This document shows positions 1-8,979 of a stretch of 64,000 nt of DNA, in pieces. The position numbers and the translations under genes were made by a program. The stretch lies in NCBI GenBank assembly GCA_028284235.1, contig JANQSC010000045.1, forward strand, positions 1-64,000, read 5' to 3'. The stretch is from Opitutaceae bacterium. GTDB lineage: Bacteria > Verrucomicrobiota > Verrucomicrobiia > Opitutales > Opitutaceae. How positions within the stretch are numbered: the first letter of the stretch is position 1; each line of letters begins with the position of its first letter. The notes under the pieces are model-generated. The model was not told the DNA's origin and searched no databases. It saw nothing but the letters and a program-made list of their open reading frames with translations.

Positions 1-12
1 CTCTCGCAGTAC

Positions 13-92
13 GTAGGGCCTTCGCTTGCGAAGCGCCGCGTCGTTAGCCCAAACGATCTCCATACGCGGCGCTTCGCAAGCGAAGGCCCTAC
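13..92. repeat. REP/BIME-like inverted repeat, copy 1
   Basis: Two perfectly complementary 29-nt arms (13-41 and 64-92) enclose a 22-nt loop. Each outer end reads GTAGGGC going inward, and each arm carries its own small hairpin (CTTCGC-TT-GCGAAG). The GTAG foot next to a stem-loop is the hallmark of REP sequences mobilised by RAYT (TnpA-REP) transposases. Three mixed-arm relatives lie at 5802, 15289 and 23208. The rest of 1-428 holds no supported gene; 240-380 is AT-rich and is probably the leader of the next gene. Confidence 0.8.
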
Positions 93-428
93 AAACATCC
101 CTCAATCTCCCTATCCCTCCGTCTCCCAAAACCGTCCGGATACGAAAAACCCGGGCGAATCCCCATCCGCCCGGGCCCTCCTCTAGTTTTCTGGGTTCCT
201 CAAATCCACTCCAGAAAAAAATTACAACTATCGTTCGCTCCTGAGAACGAAACACAGCCACGTTTGAATGAGACCAATTGCAGACATTTTAGTTTCCCTG
301 AATCTGAACATTGTTTAAATGCCTGCTTAACAACAGCTTAACCCAATAAAAAATCGTCGAAAATTCGCGCTCGATTCGATCTCGATTTCCCGCCCGAGTT
401 GATTCAGAGTCTGGATACCTTCTTCACC

Positions 429-1490
429 ATGGATCCTCAGACTTCTTCGTCACCGCTTCTCCGCTCCTTTCTCTGGCTCGGAATCACGATTACCCTCTTT
501 TTCATTCTCTACATCGGGCAGAAGCTGATCATTCCGCTCATTCTAGCGGTTTTCATCTGGTATCTGATCAACGTGCTTTCGTTCGCGATCATGAAACTGA
601 AGATTGGCGGACGTTCGCTACCGGCTTCCCTGCGCTACATTGCGTCAGTGTTGGTCATCGTGGCCATCCTCGGAGTCTTCTTCAATTTCATCACCAAAAA
701 CGTGAACGAGGTCATCCGCGTGGCGCCGGAGTACCAGGAGCGTATCGAGCCCTTGATCGACAAGATCTACGGTTTCCTCCCCTTCGAGGAACCGCCTCCG
801 CTCAAGGAGTTCGTCAGCCAGCTCGACTTCAGCGGCATCGTTCGAAACGTGGCAGGAGCCCTCGGCACTCTGGCCGGCAACGCGGGGCTGATCAGCATCT
901 ACGTCGTGTTCCTTTTTCTCGAACAACGCAGTTTCGGCCCGAAAATCAAGGGAATGGCGAAAGGGAACATCAAGGAGCACGAGGTCTTCAAAATCATCAA
1001 GGAGATCGACGAGGATACTCGAAAGTACATCGGCATAAAGACCTTCGCCAGTCTCACCACGGGAGTGGTGAGCTACGGGATCATGGCCGCCGTCGGACTG
1101 GATTTCGCCGCGTTCTGGGGAATGCTGATCTTCTTCTTCAACTTCATTCCCACCGTGGGCTCCATCTTGGCCACCGCCTTCCCGTCGATCCTCGCCCTCA
1201 TCCAGTTCGAAGAGCCGACAACCATCGGGATCGTCATCGGCGGGATCGTCGCCACGCAAGTCGCGGTAGGCAATTTTATGGAACCGCGCCTCATGGGCAA
1301 CTCGCTCAACCTGAGCCCGCTGGTCATCCTCCTCTCGCTCAGCCTCTGGGGCTCCCTCTGGGGCGTTCCCGGGATGTTTCTCTGCGTGCCGATCACAGTC
1401 ATCGCCATGATCATCTGCTCGCATTTCCCGCAAACCCGCCCCATCGCGGTGCTGCTTTCAGGAAACGGCAAGATCAAGGGCGGCCGCTAG
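429..1490 (+). CDS. AI-2E family transporter (PerM/YdgG-like permease)
   Basis: A 353-aa inner-membrane protein of the AI-2E transporter family (PF01594), which includes autoinducer-2 exporters and Na+/H+ antiporter-like members; the substrate cannot be told from sequence. Hydrophobic segments cluster at residues 10-60 and about 65-85, a soluble loop follows (about 85-190), and the C-terminal half holds the family's conserved membrane block with an FNFIPTVGS motif near residue 237. The ATG at 429 was chosen over a TTG at 399 in the same frame because it directly precedes the first hydrophobic region. The gene is monocistronic and converges on the FmdB-like gene, with only 10 bases between the two stop codons. 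Confidence 0.88.
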   Translation: MDPQTSSSPLLRSFLWLGITITLFFILYIGQKLIIPLILAVFIWYLINVLSFAIMKLKIGGRSLPASLRYIASVLVIVAILGVFFNFITKNVNEVIRVAPEYQERIEPLIDKIYGFLPFEEPPPLKEFVSQLDFSGIVRNVAGALGTLAGNAGLISIYVVFLFLEQRSFGPKIKGMAKGNIKEHEVFKIIKEIDEDTRKYIGIKTFASLTTGVVSYGIMAAVGLDFAAFWGMLIFFFNFIPTVGSILATAFPSILALIQFEEPTTIGIVIGGIVATQVAVGNFMEPRLMGNSLNLSPLVILLSLSLWGSLWGVPGMFLCVPITVIAMIICSHFPQTRPIAVLLSGNGKIKGGR

Positions 1491-1504
1491 GCCACGTGGC
1501 CTAG
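1487..1504. terminator. Perfect 18-bp palindrome spanning both convergent stop codons
   Basis: CTAGGCCACGTGGCCTAG is fully self-complementary. It contains the TAG stop of the plus-strand permease (1488-1490) and, on the other strand, the TAG stop of the FmdB-like gene (1501-1503). It could act as a shared transcript-end hairpin, but there is no T-run on either side, so the terminator role is inferred. Confidence 0.4.
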
Positions 1505-2031
1505 TCGTCGCAGTACTCCGCCATGTCGTAGAGATTGGGGTCCTTGCGCGGGCCCAGGATCTTGCGACGCAGGCGCTGCAAGCTCTCTTTTCCGCTCGGT
1601 TCGAACTCGTCGCCCACGTCGTCGAGGGCGTCGCCAAACTCCGACTCCAACGCTTCCGGATCTTCGCCGGCCTCCAATCGGCTTGCCATCTCCTCCATTT
1701 CCTCGGGCAGCTTGTCTCCGGTCAACGCCGACATCTTGCGCATCAGATGGGCCATTTGCTTGGGATCCGGATTGTCCTCGTCGAACCCCGCCATGTCCCG
1801 CTCCAGCTCGGCCATCATCCCTTCCATCTTCGCGTCGTCGAGATCGCCCAGCCCGTCGTCGCTAGCCGGGTCCCTCGCTTGGCCGATAAACGCGAAGCCC
1901 GAGATTCGCTTTTCCAACGCAAACTCGGGATTGTCAGGACACCTCGGAGTCGCGTCCCGATAGGCGAGCGACTTTGCCAAGAACGAGTAGACCGTATTGT
2001 TTTCCTTACAGTAGAATTCGTAAATCGGCAT
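1501..2031 (-). CDS. FmdB-like small regulatory protein with degenerate zinc ribbon
   Basis: A 176-aa cytoplasmic protein. The N-terminus (MPIYEFYCKENN) and the later ALEKRISGFAF block resemble the FmdB/CxxC zinc-ribbon family (PF09723), whose members start MPIYEY-C and carry two CxxC knuckles. Here only single cysteines remain at residues 8 and 31, so a normal four-cysteine zinc site cannot form. The rest (about 55-176) is a strongly acidic, helical extension of unknown function, much longer than usual FmdB proteins of about 70-110 aa. The open frame runs far upstream, but ATG 2031 is the start because the family N-terminus begins there and the upstream part overlaps ispH. It lies 53 bases after ispH on the same strand and is probably cotranscribed. 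Confidence 0.75.
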   Translation of the reverse strand: MPIYEFYCKENNTVYSFLAKSLAYRDATPRCPDNPEFALEKRISGFAFIGQARDPASDDGLGDLDDAKMEGMMAELERDMAGFDEDNPDPKQMAHLMRKMSALTGDKLPEEMEEMASRLEAGEDPEALESEFGDALDDVGDEFEPSGKESLQRLRRKILGPRKDPNLYDMAEYCDD

Positions 2032-2084
2032 GATCGACTTCGAAACCAATCGCCCTCTCGATGGCAATCGAAAAACGCCCCGCC

Positions 2085-3830
2085 CTACGCGAGGGCTTCC
2101 ACTTCTGTAGTCACTTCCTCGATACTCTTGACGCGCGACGGGTCGAAGTAGCCATTCACTTTGGCGATCACCTGCTGCAGCAAACCGTCCGGGCAAGACG
2201 CCCCGCCCGTGATCAGTATGCGAAGCGGCTCGTCGCGCTCCGGGAGAAAAGGCCGTTCCTCCATGCGGCCCTGTTTGGGGTCCTTCGGGTTGTAGGGGAA
2301 GACGAAATGCTCGACGCGATCGCGTGACAAAATATTGGCTTCCGACTGGATGTAGAACGCGCGCTCGCCGAATGCCTCCTCGCAAATCCGAAACAACTGG
2401 AAGGTGTTGGAGCTGTTCTTCCCGCCAACGACAATCGCCAAGTCCGCCCCCTGCTCGATCGCCCCGCCGAGCGCGTCCTGATTGACTTGCGTCGCGTAGC
2501 AAAGCGTGTCGCCCTTGCTGCTCATCTCCATCCGCTCTTCGATCTGGGCCGCCCCGTAACGGGCCTTCAACGCGGTTTCCAAGAAATCGATTATCTTGAG
2601 CGTTTCGTTTCGAAGCAGCGTCGTCTGATTTACCAGGGCCAGCTTCTCGAGGTCGCGACTCGCGTCGAAACCCGGACTGCACCGGTCCGCAAACGGGGCA
2701 AACAGACGGGCCCGTTCGTCCGCGTCCTCCGCCGCGATCACTGCCGCCAATTGGGTCGCCTCCGCCATGTCTCGGACGATCAGAGACGGGGCGTACTTCG
2801 AGCTGTTGGAAAACGTCGCCTTCGTTTCCTCGTGCTCCGCTTTTCCATGAATCACGACCGTGTACCCCCGCTGGCCGTAGCGCTTCGCCGCCTTCCATAC
2901 CTTTTCCACCAGCATGCACGTCGCGTCGAACGCATTTAGCGGAAGACCTTTTTCGATCAGCCGAACCTTGTCCTCGTCGCGGGCCCCAAAGGCGGGGATG
3001 ATCACAATGTCGTCGTCAGTGAGCGAATCCCAATACGCCTGGCCCGTCTCGGGATCAATCGCGGGAACGCCTTTGTCGCTCTGCAAGTACAGCAGCCCTC
3101 TCTCCTTCAAATCCGCGTTCACAAACGGATTGTGAATCAGCTCGCTCAACATGAAAACGCGTCGGTCTGGAAACGAGGCGATCGTCTCGTAGGCCCGCTC
3201 GATCGCGTTTTGAACGCCCAGGCAGAATCCGAAGTGGCTCGGCAGTACATAGTTCACCGCCCCGAAATCGAGTGTGGCCGGTCCCGCCGCCGAGCGCTCC
3301 TTGGACCGCTTGACCGTCTTGATAGCGTCGCACAAAGCGCTATGGTAAAGCGCGGTCGACGAGTCATCCACGTGGTAGATCCGCCGGTTGCGCTGCTTCT
3401 CGGTGCGAAACCGGTAGATGAAGTCGGTTTCTTTAAACCGCAAATAGGGAATGCGGATGGCGTTGGAAACGATCAGGCCCAAATCGGCGCGAAGGCCGGC
3501 GCTCAATCCGTCTGCCGACTCGGCGAGCGAGCAGATCGCTTCCAGAGCCAAGGACACGCAGCCCTGGGCTTTGAGAAACTCCGGCAGCTCGCAACCGTCA
3601 ATATTGGAGAAAAACACCGAGGCGCCCTCCGACTCCCCGATCCAAACGGGAGCTGACGCCCCTGCCTCCAAAACACGCTCGAGATCCGCGGCCGACTCGA
3701 TGGCCGACTGATACGCCTCGACTTTGGTCCCACTCGGACGGGCCGCCAGCTTGTTGTTCTCGAGAAACAAATAGAGGCGCTGACCTGCGTTCGCGGGGTC
3801 AAAGGTCTCCGTTGCGTTTTCTGATACCAT
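2085..3830 (-). CDS. ispH: 4-hydroxy-3-methylbut-2-enyl diphosphate reductase (IspH/LytB) with N-terminal extension
   Basis: Catalyses the last step of the MEP isoprenoid pathway, reducing HMBPP to IPP and DMAPP with a [4Fe-4S] cluster. The three cluster cysteines are visible at residues 203 (GFCLG), 305 (DATC) and 444 (DTLCYATQ). Other family motifs are IHNPFVN (232-238), HGKAEHEE (328-335), a glycine-rich GGKNSSN and GGASCPDG near the end. The NPFVN and DTLCYATQ forms resemble the plant/cyanobacterial type. At 581 aa the protein is far longer than E. coli IspH (316 aa). Residues 1-190 precede the LytB fold and include an RPSGTK motif (31-36) reminiscent of phosphohexomutase C-terminal domains. 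It is divergent from the SulP gene, with 152 bases between starts. Confidence 0.9.
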   Translation of the reverse strand: MVSENATETFDPANAGQRLYLFLENNKLAARPSGTKVEAYQSAIESAADLERVLEAGASAPVWIGESEGASVFFSNIDGCELPEFLKAQGCVSLALEAICSLAESADGLSAGLRADLGLIVSNAIRIPYLRFKETDFIYRFRTEKQRNRRIYHVDDSSTALYHSALCDAIKTVKRSKERSAAGPATLDFGAVNYVLPSHFGFCLGVQNAIERAYETIASFPDRRVFMLSELIHNPFVNADLKERGLLYLQSDKGVPAIDPETGQAYWDSLTDDDIVIIPAFGARDEDKVRLIEKGLPLNAFDATCMLVEKVWKAAKRYGQRGYTVVIHGKAEHEETKATFSNSSKYAPSLIVRDMAEATQLAAVIAAEDADERARLFAPFADRCSPGFDASRDLEKLALVNQTTLLRNETLKIIDFLETALKARYGAAQIEERMEMSSKGDTLCYATQVNQDALGGAIEQGADLAIVVGGKNSSNTFQLFRICEEAFGERAFYIQSEANILSRDRVEHFVFPYNPKDPKQGRMEERPFLPERDEPLRILITGGASCPDGLLQQVIAKVNGYFDPSRVKSIEEVTTEVEALA

Positions 3831-3982
3831 GCGCCGCGAATCATCGACACGGAGCCCGAACTTTCAAATGCAAACCGCGCCCATTCCGACAACGCGGACG
3901 AAGCGTTCGCGCAGACTCGCGACGGCGCCCGACATTAAGCTCGATTTCTCCAGACAGTCTCTCAAATTCTCACCATTCGCAA

Positions 3983-5776
3983 ATGGCGCTCGCCTCCTCT
4001 CACACACCCAAGCAAACGAAAACGCGCTTCACCCGCTCGCTAAACTTGTTTCCGCTCCGGCAAACCGCAGCCGGCTACGATCGCCAAGCGTTCGGCGGAG
4101 ACACCCGAGCCGCCCTGAACGTGGCGCTGCTCGCCTTCCCCCAAGGCATGGCCTACGCCGTCATCGCAGGCCTTCCGCTTTCCTACGGACTCTTCGGTTC
4201 GGCCATCGCGTCCATCGTCGGCATGTACTTCGCCGGGTCAAAGTTCATCGTCCTCGGCCCCACCAACGCCACGTCGGTCATGGTGATGAGTTCCTTCGCC
4301 GCCCTCGGGATCGCCGGCGACCAAGCCGTCGCCTACCTTCCGCTCCTGCTCGTCATGGTCGGCGGCTTCCTCGTCGTCGGCGCCTATTTGGGCGTGGCCA
4401 CCTTGATCCAGTACATCTCCCGTTCGGTCATCACCGGATACATCACCGCGGCGGCGGCGCTCATCATCGCCAACCAAATCAAGAAGACGCTTGGATTCGA
4501 ACTCGGCAGTAACCAGTCTGCCACTACATTTTTCGAAGTAGTCGGAGCCACGTTCAAGCGACTCGACCAAACCCATCTGCCGTCGCTCGGGCTCAGTATA
4601 GCGACGCTTCTGATATTTCTGGCAATTCGACGATTCGCCCCGAAGCTCCCCAACGTGGCCATCACGCTGACCCTCGCCTCGGTCGTCGCTTTTCTCGCCC
4701 AGAAAATCGACCCCGCGCTCCAAGTCAGCCTCATGCCTCGATTCAATCCGGCCGAGTGGAGCCCCTCTTTGCCTAATTTCGGATTCGGCGCCTTCAACTT
4801 GCTGCTCACGCCCGCAATGGCCATCGCCCTGCTGTGCGTGCTGGAAGGAAACTCGATCGGCAAATCGCTGGCCGCCCGCGAAGGCGCCCGGCTCGACAGC
4901 AACCAGGAAATGCTCAGCTCCGGCATGGCCAATATCGCCTGCGGACTGCTCTCAGGGATGCCCGCGTCCGGCTCGCTCACCCGCTCCCAGCTCAGCGCCA
5001 ACAGCGGGGCGAGAACGCCGCTTTCCAGCCTCTACGCCGGGCTTATCGTGCTGGCCGGAGCGATCCTGCTCAGCCCGCTCATCGAGTTCATCCCCAGCGC
5101 CGCTCTCGCAGTCGTGGTCGTTCTCATCGGAATCTCCCTCCTCAACAAGCACCAGTTGCGAATGGTCACCAAGAGCACTCGCTCCGACAGCATCACGTTC
5201 TACGTGACCTTCCTCACCGGTTTGATTTTCGCTCTCGATTTCGCTATCTATATCGGCGCCGGCTGCTCCATCGCCCTCTTCATCAAGAAAGTCGCCAACC
5301 CGGAAATCGTCGAGTACACCTTCGACAAGGAAGGAAAACTCGGGAAGCACGAACCGAAAAAGGAACGAGGCAATTTGGAAGTCTCCATCGTCCACGTCGA
5401 AGGCGAACTGTTTTTCGGCGCGGCCGAGCTCTTTCGGGATCAAATGCGACGCGTTAGCGACGCCGAGAACTTGAAAGTAGTGATAATGAAACTACGCAAC
5501 GCTCACAACTTGGACGCCACCAGTTGCATGGCTTTGGAAGAGCTCATCAAGTACATGAACGAACGCGACCGTATCCTCCTCGTCAGCGAGGCGCGGCCCG
5601 ACACCATGAAGATCCTCCGCAACTCCGGACTGGTGAACGTCATCAATACCCGAAACCTCTTCGAGGACGACGAATCCAATCCGACCCTGAGCACCGCGAA
5701 GGCCCTCAAGCGCGCCAAGGAGATAATCGGCGACCGAGAGGCCAAAGTCTCGATCTACGCCAAAGACAAGCGGTGA
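3983..5776 (+). CDS. SulP family anion transporter with STAS domain
   Basis: A 597-aa inner-membrane anion transporter of the SLC26/SulP family; bacterial members carry sulfate, bicarbonate or dicarboxylates. The first 60 residues are a soluble leader, and membrane segments occupy about 35-430, with the conserved start (DTRAALNVALLAFPQGMAYA) and a GPTNATSVM block. A cytoplasmic STAS domain follows at about 465-570, ending in a short basic tail. The longer open frame from 3812 was rejected because its first 57 residues are arginine-rich non-domain sequence and overlap the ispH start; ATG 3983 leaves a normal divergent promoter gap. The substrate is not determined. A REP element follows the gene. 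Confidence 0.9.
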   Translation: MALASSHTPKQTKTRFTRSLNLFPLRQTAAGYDRQAFGGDTRAALNVALLAFPQGMAYAVIAGLPLSYGLFGSAIASIVGMYFAGSKFIVLGPTNATSVMVMSSFAALGIAGDQAVAYLPLLLVMVGGFLVVGAYLGVATLIQYISRSVITGYITAAAALIIANQIKKTLGFELGSNQSATTFFEVVGATFKRLDQTHLPSLGLSIATLLIFLAIRRFAPKLPNVAITLTLASVVAFLAQKIDPALQVSLMPRFNPAEWSPSLPNFGFGAFNLLLTPAMAIALLCVLEGNSIGKSLAAREGARLDSNQEMLSSGMANIACGLLSGMPASGSLTRSQLSANSGARTPLSSLYAGLIVLAGAILLSPLIEFIPSAALAVVVVLIGISLLNKHQLRMVTKSTRSDSITFYVTFLTGLIFALDFAIYIGAGCSIALFIKKVANPEIVEYTFDKEGKLGKHEPKKERGNLEVSIVHVEGELFFGAAELFRDQMRRVSDAENLKVVIMKLRNAHNLDATSCMALEELIKYMNERDRILLVSEARPDTMKILRNSGLVNVINTRNLFEDDESNPTLSTAKALKRAKEIIGDREAKVSIYAKDKR

Positions 5777-5801
5777 GGGAGAATTCTCCCAGTTTGAGAC
5801 C

Positions 5802-5880
5802 GTAGGGCTGGCGCTTGCGCCATGCCGCGAATGCCATTCGCAGTTTAACCTACGCGGCGCTTCGCAAGCGAAGGCCCTAC
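5802..5880. repeat. REP/BIME-like inverted repeat, copy 2
   Basis: The left arm begins GTAGGGCTGGCGC and carries a TGGCGC-TT-GCGCCA hairpin; the right arm (5852-5880) is identical to the right arm of copy 1 and ends GCCCTAC. It sits between the convergent SulP and inositol oxygenase genes, where it could fold as a bidirectional transcript end. Confidence 0.8.
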
Positions 5881-5890
5881 ATTTTGGGCC

Positions 5891-6763
5891 CTACCACTTC
5901 AACGTCGGCGGCAGGTACTTGGCGATCAAATCCTCGTAGTACGGCTTGAGCTCGCTCCACACCGGAGCTTCCGGGCACTTCGTGTACAAATCGAATGGAT
6001 TGAACCGCTTGACCCACGGCAGCATGGCCCGGTCGTGATCGTCGAGAAGATACTCGTACTCGCCTTCGCGATGCCACGCGTAGAAGCTGTGATAGCGAAT
6101 CATATAGAGCGCCGGGTCAGGCAAGTAGTCCTTCACCAAATGATACATGTATTCATCGTGGCCCCACGACATATGCACGTTGCGCAATCCGCATCCTTCC
6201 TCGTAAACGCCCAGGCGGGTGTTGTAGCGGGGGTCATTGAAATCCGGATTGTCGGCGAAAAACTCGGGATAGACAATTTTGTCGCTGTACTTGCAGCCGA
6301 CCGGGAACGTGTCGCCAACGACCGCCCATTGCGGCTCTCCAAAGATGCACAGCAACTTTCCCAGATCGTGTATCAAACCTGTCAATACAAACCAGTCTTC
6401 ACATCCGCGGGCGCGGATTGACTCGGAGGTCTGCAGCAAATGCTGGATTTGAGCCAGATCGATATCCGGGTCGGAATCGTCGACCAGCGTATTGAGAAGC
6501 TCGATCGCCTCGATGACCGTCATTTCCTTCCGCTCGCGATCGGGGCCGAGATACTCCTCCTGCTTCTTCATCACGAAGTCGAAGGTCTGATGGGTATGGT
6601 TGAGTCGGTAGAACTCCCGCACGCAGTCGCGGGCCGGATCGTCGTAGTTGCGATAGTCTTCCTTCTTCTTGCGCTCCGGCTCGGGATAGGTCGCGGTTTC
6701 CACGAAATCCTCCCATTGATCCAGATTATCAAGCGGATTCGATTCTTTTGATGAGTCACTCAT
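5891..6763 (-). CDS. Inositol oxygenase (MIOX)
   Basis: A 290-aa cytoplasmic non-haem di-iron oxygenase that converts myo-inositol and O2 to D-glucuronate. Every metal ligand of characterised MIOX enzymes is present: H108, H132-D133 (LIHDLGK), H202 (SWGHDEY), H225 (RYHSFY) and D258 (NPFDLYTK). The length matches animal MIOX (about 285 aa). MIOX is best known from eukaryotes but occurs in some Bacteroidota and Verrucomicrobiota. The gene is last in the Gfo-DUF1080-MIOX operon: its ATG lies one base after the upstream stop codon, and its Shine-Dalgarno sequence lies inside the upstream gene, so translation is probably coupled. Glucuronate would feed hexuronate catabolism encoded elsewhere. Confidence 0.95.
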   Translation of the reverse strand: MSDSSKESNPLDNLDQWEDFVETATYPEPERKKKEDYRNYDDPARDCVREFYRLNHTHQTFDFVMKKQEEYLGPDRERKEMTVIEAIELLNTLVDDSDPDIDLAQIQHLLQTSESIRARGCEDWFVLTGLIHDLGKLLCIFGEPQWAVVGDTFPVGCKYSDKIVYPEFFADNPDFNDPRYNTRLGVYEEGCGLRNVHMSWGHDEYMYHLVKDYLPDPALYMIRYHSFYAWHREGEYEYLLDDHDRAMLPWVKRFNPFDLYTKCPEAPVWSELKPYYEDLIAKYLPPTLKW

Positions 6764-6764
6764 A

Positions 6765-7523
6765 TCAAAGCTCCTTTATTTTAAGGTTCCGAAACCATAG
6801 CAAATCGCCGTGGTCCTGTAAAACAATATGTCCCTTCTCCGATTGGACGAAATCCGGGAGGTCCGCGTACTTGCTTCGTTTCAAGCTCCGCTTCCAACGA
6901 CCGGATCCGATCGTTATCGACACCGTTTGCTTCCCGTTGAGCCACTGCTCGATCTGGTCCCCGGAAACGACGATGCGAGAGGTGTTCCACTCCCCCGCCG
7001 GACGGGTCGAGCGCGAGCGGGATGCAACCATATCGTAAAGGTCTCCCGCCCGGTGCGTCTTGACCTTCCCTTCCTCGTGTCCTTCGTCGTCCAATAGTTG
7101 CATTTCCAGGCCCGTGTGCCACGGCTTTGGATACTTCGGGGATTCAATCACTTTATAGAATACGCCGCCATTGCCTCCCGGTGACATTTTCCATTCGAAA
7201 GAGAGTTCGAAGTCTCCGTAGGGTTTGGGAGAGACTACTATATCGACCTTGCTCTTGTCGTTCTCCCCCGCTCTCCCATCCAACCGCAGGGCGTCGCCTT
7301 CGATGCTCCATCGAACGAGCGGCGCATCCGCGTCCCCATAAACATGATACCCCGACAGATTCTTGCCGTCGAATAAGAGCGACCAGCCCTCCGCTCGCTC
7401 TTCCGATGTAAGCGTGTTCGGGGCCGCGAGCGTCGCGAGCGAAAGGCTGGCGGCAAAGAAAACCGCCCCGCCTAATTTGCGGCTCGCTTTGAGAAAATGT
7501 CGATCTGTCGCGATGGGTTTCAT
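6765..7523 (-). CDS. Secreted DUF1080 protein (3-keto-disaccharide hydrolase family)
   Basis: A 252-aa exported protein. Residues 1-33 form a signal peptide (basic start, hydrophobic core, Ala-rich end). The mature part is one DUF1080 domain (PF06439) of the concanavalin-like jelly-roll fold, with the family marks WSLLFDGKNLSGYHV near residue 46 and a GNGGVFYKV block near 117. Several DUF1080 proteins hydrolyse 3-keto-glycosides made by Gfo-type oxidoreductases, and the gene directly follows such an oxidoreductase (23-base gap). It is the middle gene of the Gfo-DUF1080-MIOX operon. Activity on 3-keto sugars here is inferred from family and context. Confidence 0.88.
   Translation of the reverse strand: MKPIATDRHFLKASRKLGGAVFFAASLSLATLAAPNTLTSEERAEGWSLLFDGKNLSGYHVYGDADAPLVRWSIEGDALRLDGRAGENDKSKVDIVVSPKPYGDFELSFEWKMSPGGNGGVFYKVIESPKYPKPWHTGLEMQLLDDEGHEEGKVKTHRAGDLYDMVASRSRSTRPAGEWNTSRIVVSGDQIEQWLNGKQTVSITIGSGRWKRSLKRSKYADLPDFVQSEKGHIVLQDHGDLLWFRNLKIKEL
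6771..6776 (-). promoter_or_regulatory. Ribosome-binding site of MIOX inside the upstream gene
   Basis: AAGGAG on the minus strand lies 7 bases before the MIOX ATG and is part of the last sense codons of the DUF1080 gene. Such a strong site is unusual in this window and fixes the MIOX start. Confidence 0.75.
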
Positions 7524-7546
7524 GGTCGTGATCCTCGTTAGTTTGT

Positions 7547-8932
7547 TTACGCTTTGTACTCTTTGAACGACCAGCCGTCGCGGTAGGCGCGTTTGATCAT
7601 GCTATCGGCTTCCGGAGCGCCGACAACGCTCATGGTGTCGGAGTTCCATTTGATCGGTTTTCCGAGACGAACGGCGAGGTTGCCCAGCAAAACGACTTCC
7701 GTGAGCCGAGCGGCGTATTCGAAATTCGCGCCGGGCTGCTTGCCCGCGTGGATAGAATCGATCCACTCTTTGATCGGGCCGCCCTTGACGCGCGGGAGCG
7801 ATTTCGCCGGTCGATCGAAGGCTCTCATGGCCGATTCGGGGATCAGGCGCAAAGTCTCACAGTAGCCGCTAGGGGAGTAAATCTTGCCCTTCGATCCCGT
7901 GATAATCTGCCCGAACTCTTCGTGCAGTTCGCCGTCCGGCCCCATTTCCTCCGGCACGTTGGGCTTCAACGCCCCGTCGGACCAATGGAACTCGACCGGC
8001 TTGATCTTCTTGCCGCTGCGGTTGCGGGTGAATCGGTATTTGATTACCGAATGCGAGGGTGCCATCTGGTCGGTGAAGTCTGTTCGCGATTCGGCAACGA
8101 CTTCGTCGGGCATTCCGAGATCGAGGGCCCAGAACGCGGCGTCGAAGAGATGGCAGCCGATGTCACCCAAGGCGCCGCATCCATAATCCCATGACGCTCG
8201 CCATTTTTTCGGATGCAGGTCAGGGCTGTACGGGCGCTCCGGGGTCACGGTTCCCTGCCAAACGTCCCAGTTAATATCGGCGGGTCGACTCGCCGATTTC
8301 CACTCCACGTCAACGCCTTGCGGCCAAATCGGGCGGTTGGTCCAGTAGCGGACCTTCTCCACTTCGCCGATCGCGCCCGCGTCGAGCCATTCTTTGAGAA
8401 GACGAATTCCTTCGAAAGTATGGCCTTGTATCCCCATTTGGGTGACAACGCCTGCTTCGCGCGAAGCGAGTAGAAGCTGCCGCGCTTCCCAAATCGTGTT
8501 GGCCAGCGGCTTCTGCACGAAAACATGCTTGCCGCGCTCCAGAGCCATCATCGCCGCCGGGTAGTGAGAGTGGTCGGGAACGGAAACAGTCACCGCGTCG
8601 ATCTCGGAGCCCATTTTGTCGAACATGACCCGGTAGTCGGTGAACGTGCGGGCTTTCGGGAAATTCGCCACCGTCTTCGCGGCGTCGCCTTTCAAATCGA
8701 TGTCGCAGAGGGCGACGACGTTGCCGTACCGGCCGGCGTCCGCGACGTCGCTCTTGCCTTTCCCGCCGACGCCGATGCAGGCAATATTGAGCTTGCCGGA
8801 GGGAGGGGCGCTGCGCTGGGCCTGGATGAAGCTGGGCATGGCGACGATGCCGGCGGCGGCCGAGGCGGTTTGAACGAATTGACGGCGCGACACCGAGGGA
8901 GTCGAACCGCTAGGGCGATTAGAAGAATTCAT
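7547..8932 (-). CDS. Tat-exported Gfo/Idh/MocA family oxidoreductase
   Basis: A 461-aa NAD(P)-dependent sugar or polyol dehydrogenase-like protein. A twin-arginine signal (S-R-R-Q-F, near residues 15-19) precedes a hydrophobic Ala-rich stretch, so the protein is probably exported folded with its cofactor. The Rossmann motif is near residue 55 (IGVGGKG), and the family's EKP motif is present as QKP. The C-terminal alpha/beta domain is typical of the secreted bacterial branch. ATG 8932 was preferred to the in-frame TTG at 8977 because the signal peptide follows directly. It is first in the operon with DUF1080 and MIOX. A palindromic operator-like sequence lies 47 bases upstream. The substrate is unknown; oxidation at C3 of a sugar or inositol derivative is suggested by the neighbours. 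Confidence 0.88.
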   Translation of the reverse strand: MNSSNRPSGSTPSVSRRQFVQTASAAAGIVAMPSFIQAQRSAPPSGKLNIACIGVGGKGKSDVADAGRYGNVVALCDIDLKGDAAKTVANFPKARTFTDYRVMFDKMGSEIDAVTVSVPDHSHYPAAMMALERGKHVFVQKPLANTIWEARQLLLASREAGVVTQMGIQGHTFEGIRLLKEWLDAGAIGEVEKVRYWTNRPIWPQGVDVEWKSASRPADINWDVWQGTVTPERPYSPDLHPKKWRASWDYGCGALGDIGCHLFDAAFWALDLGMPDEVVAESRTDFTDQMAPSHSVIKYRFTRNRSGKKIKPVEFHWSDGALKPNVPEEMGPDGELHEEFGQIITGSKGKIYSPSGYCETLRLIPESAMRAFDRPAKSLPRVKGGPIKEWIDSIHAGKQPGANFEYAARLTEVVLLGNLAVRLGKPIKWNSDTMSVVGAPEADSMIKRAYRDGWSFKEYKA

Positions 8933-8979
8933 AGCCGAAATCTGGATAGTGGCGACGCGAAACGCAACGAATCTCAAAA

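Noticed and set aside
645..1433. 262-codon open frame antisense to the AI-2E permease
   Set aside because: Acidic, repetitive composition typical of antisense frames in GC-rich genes; the sense protein has a clear family match.
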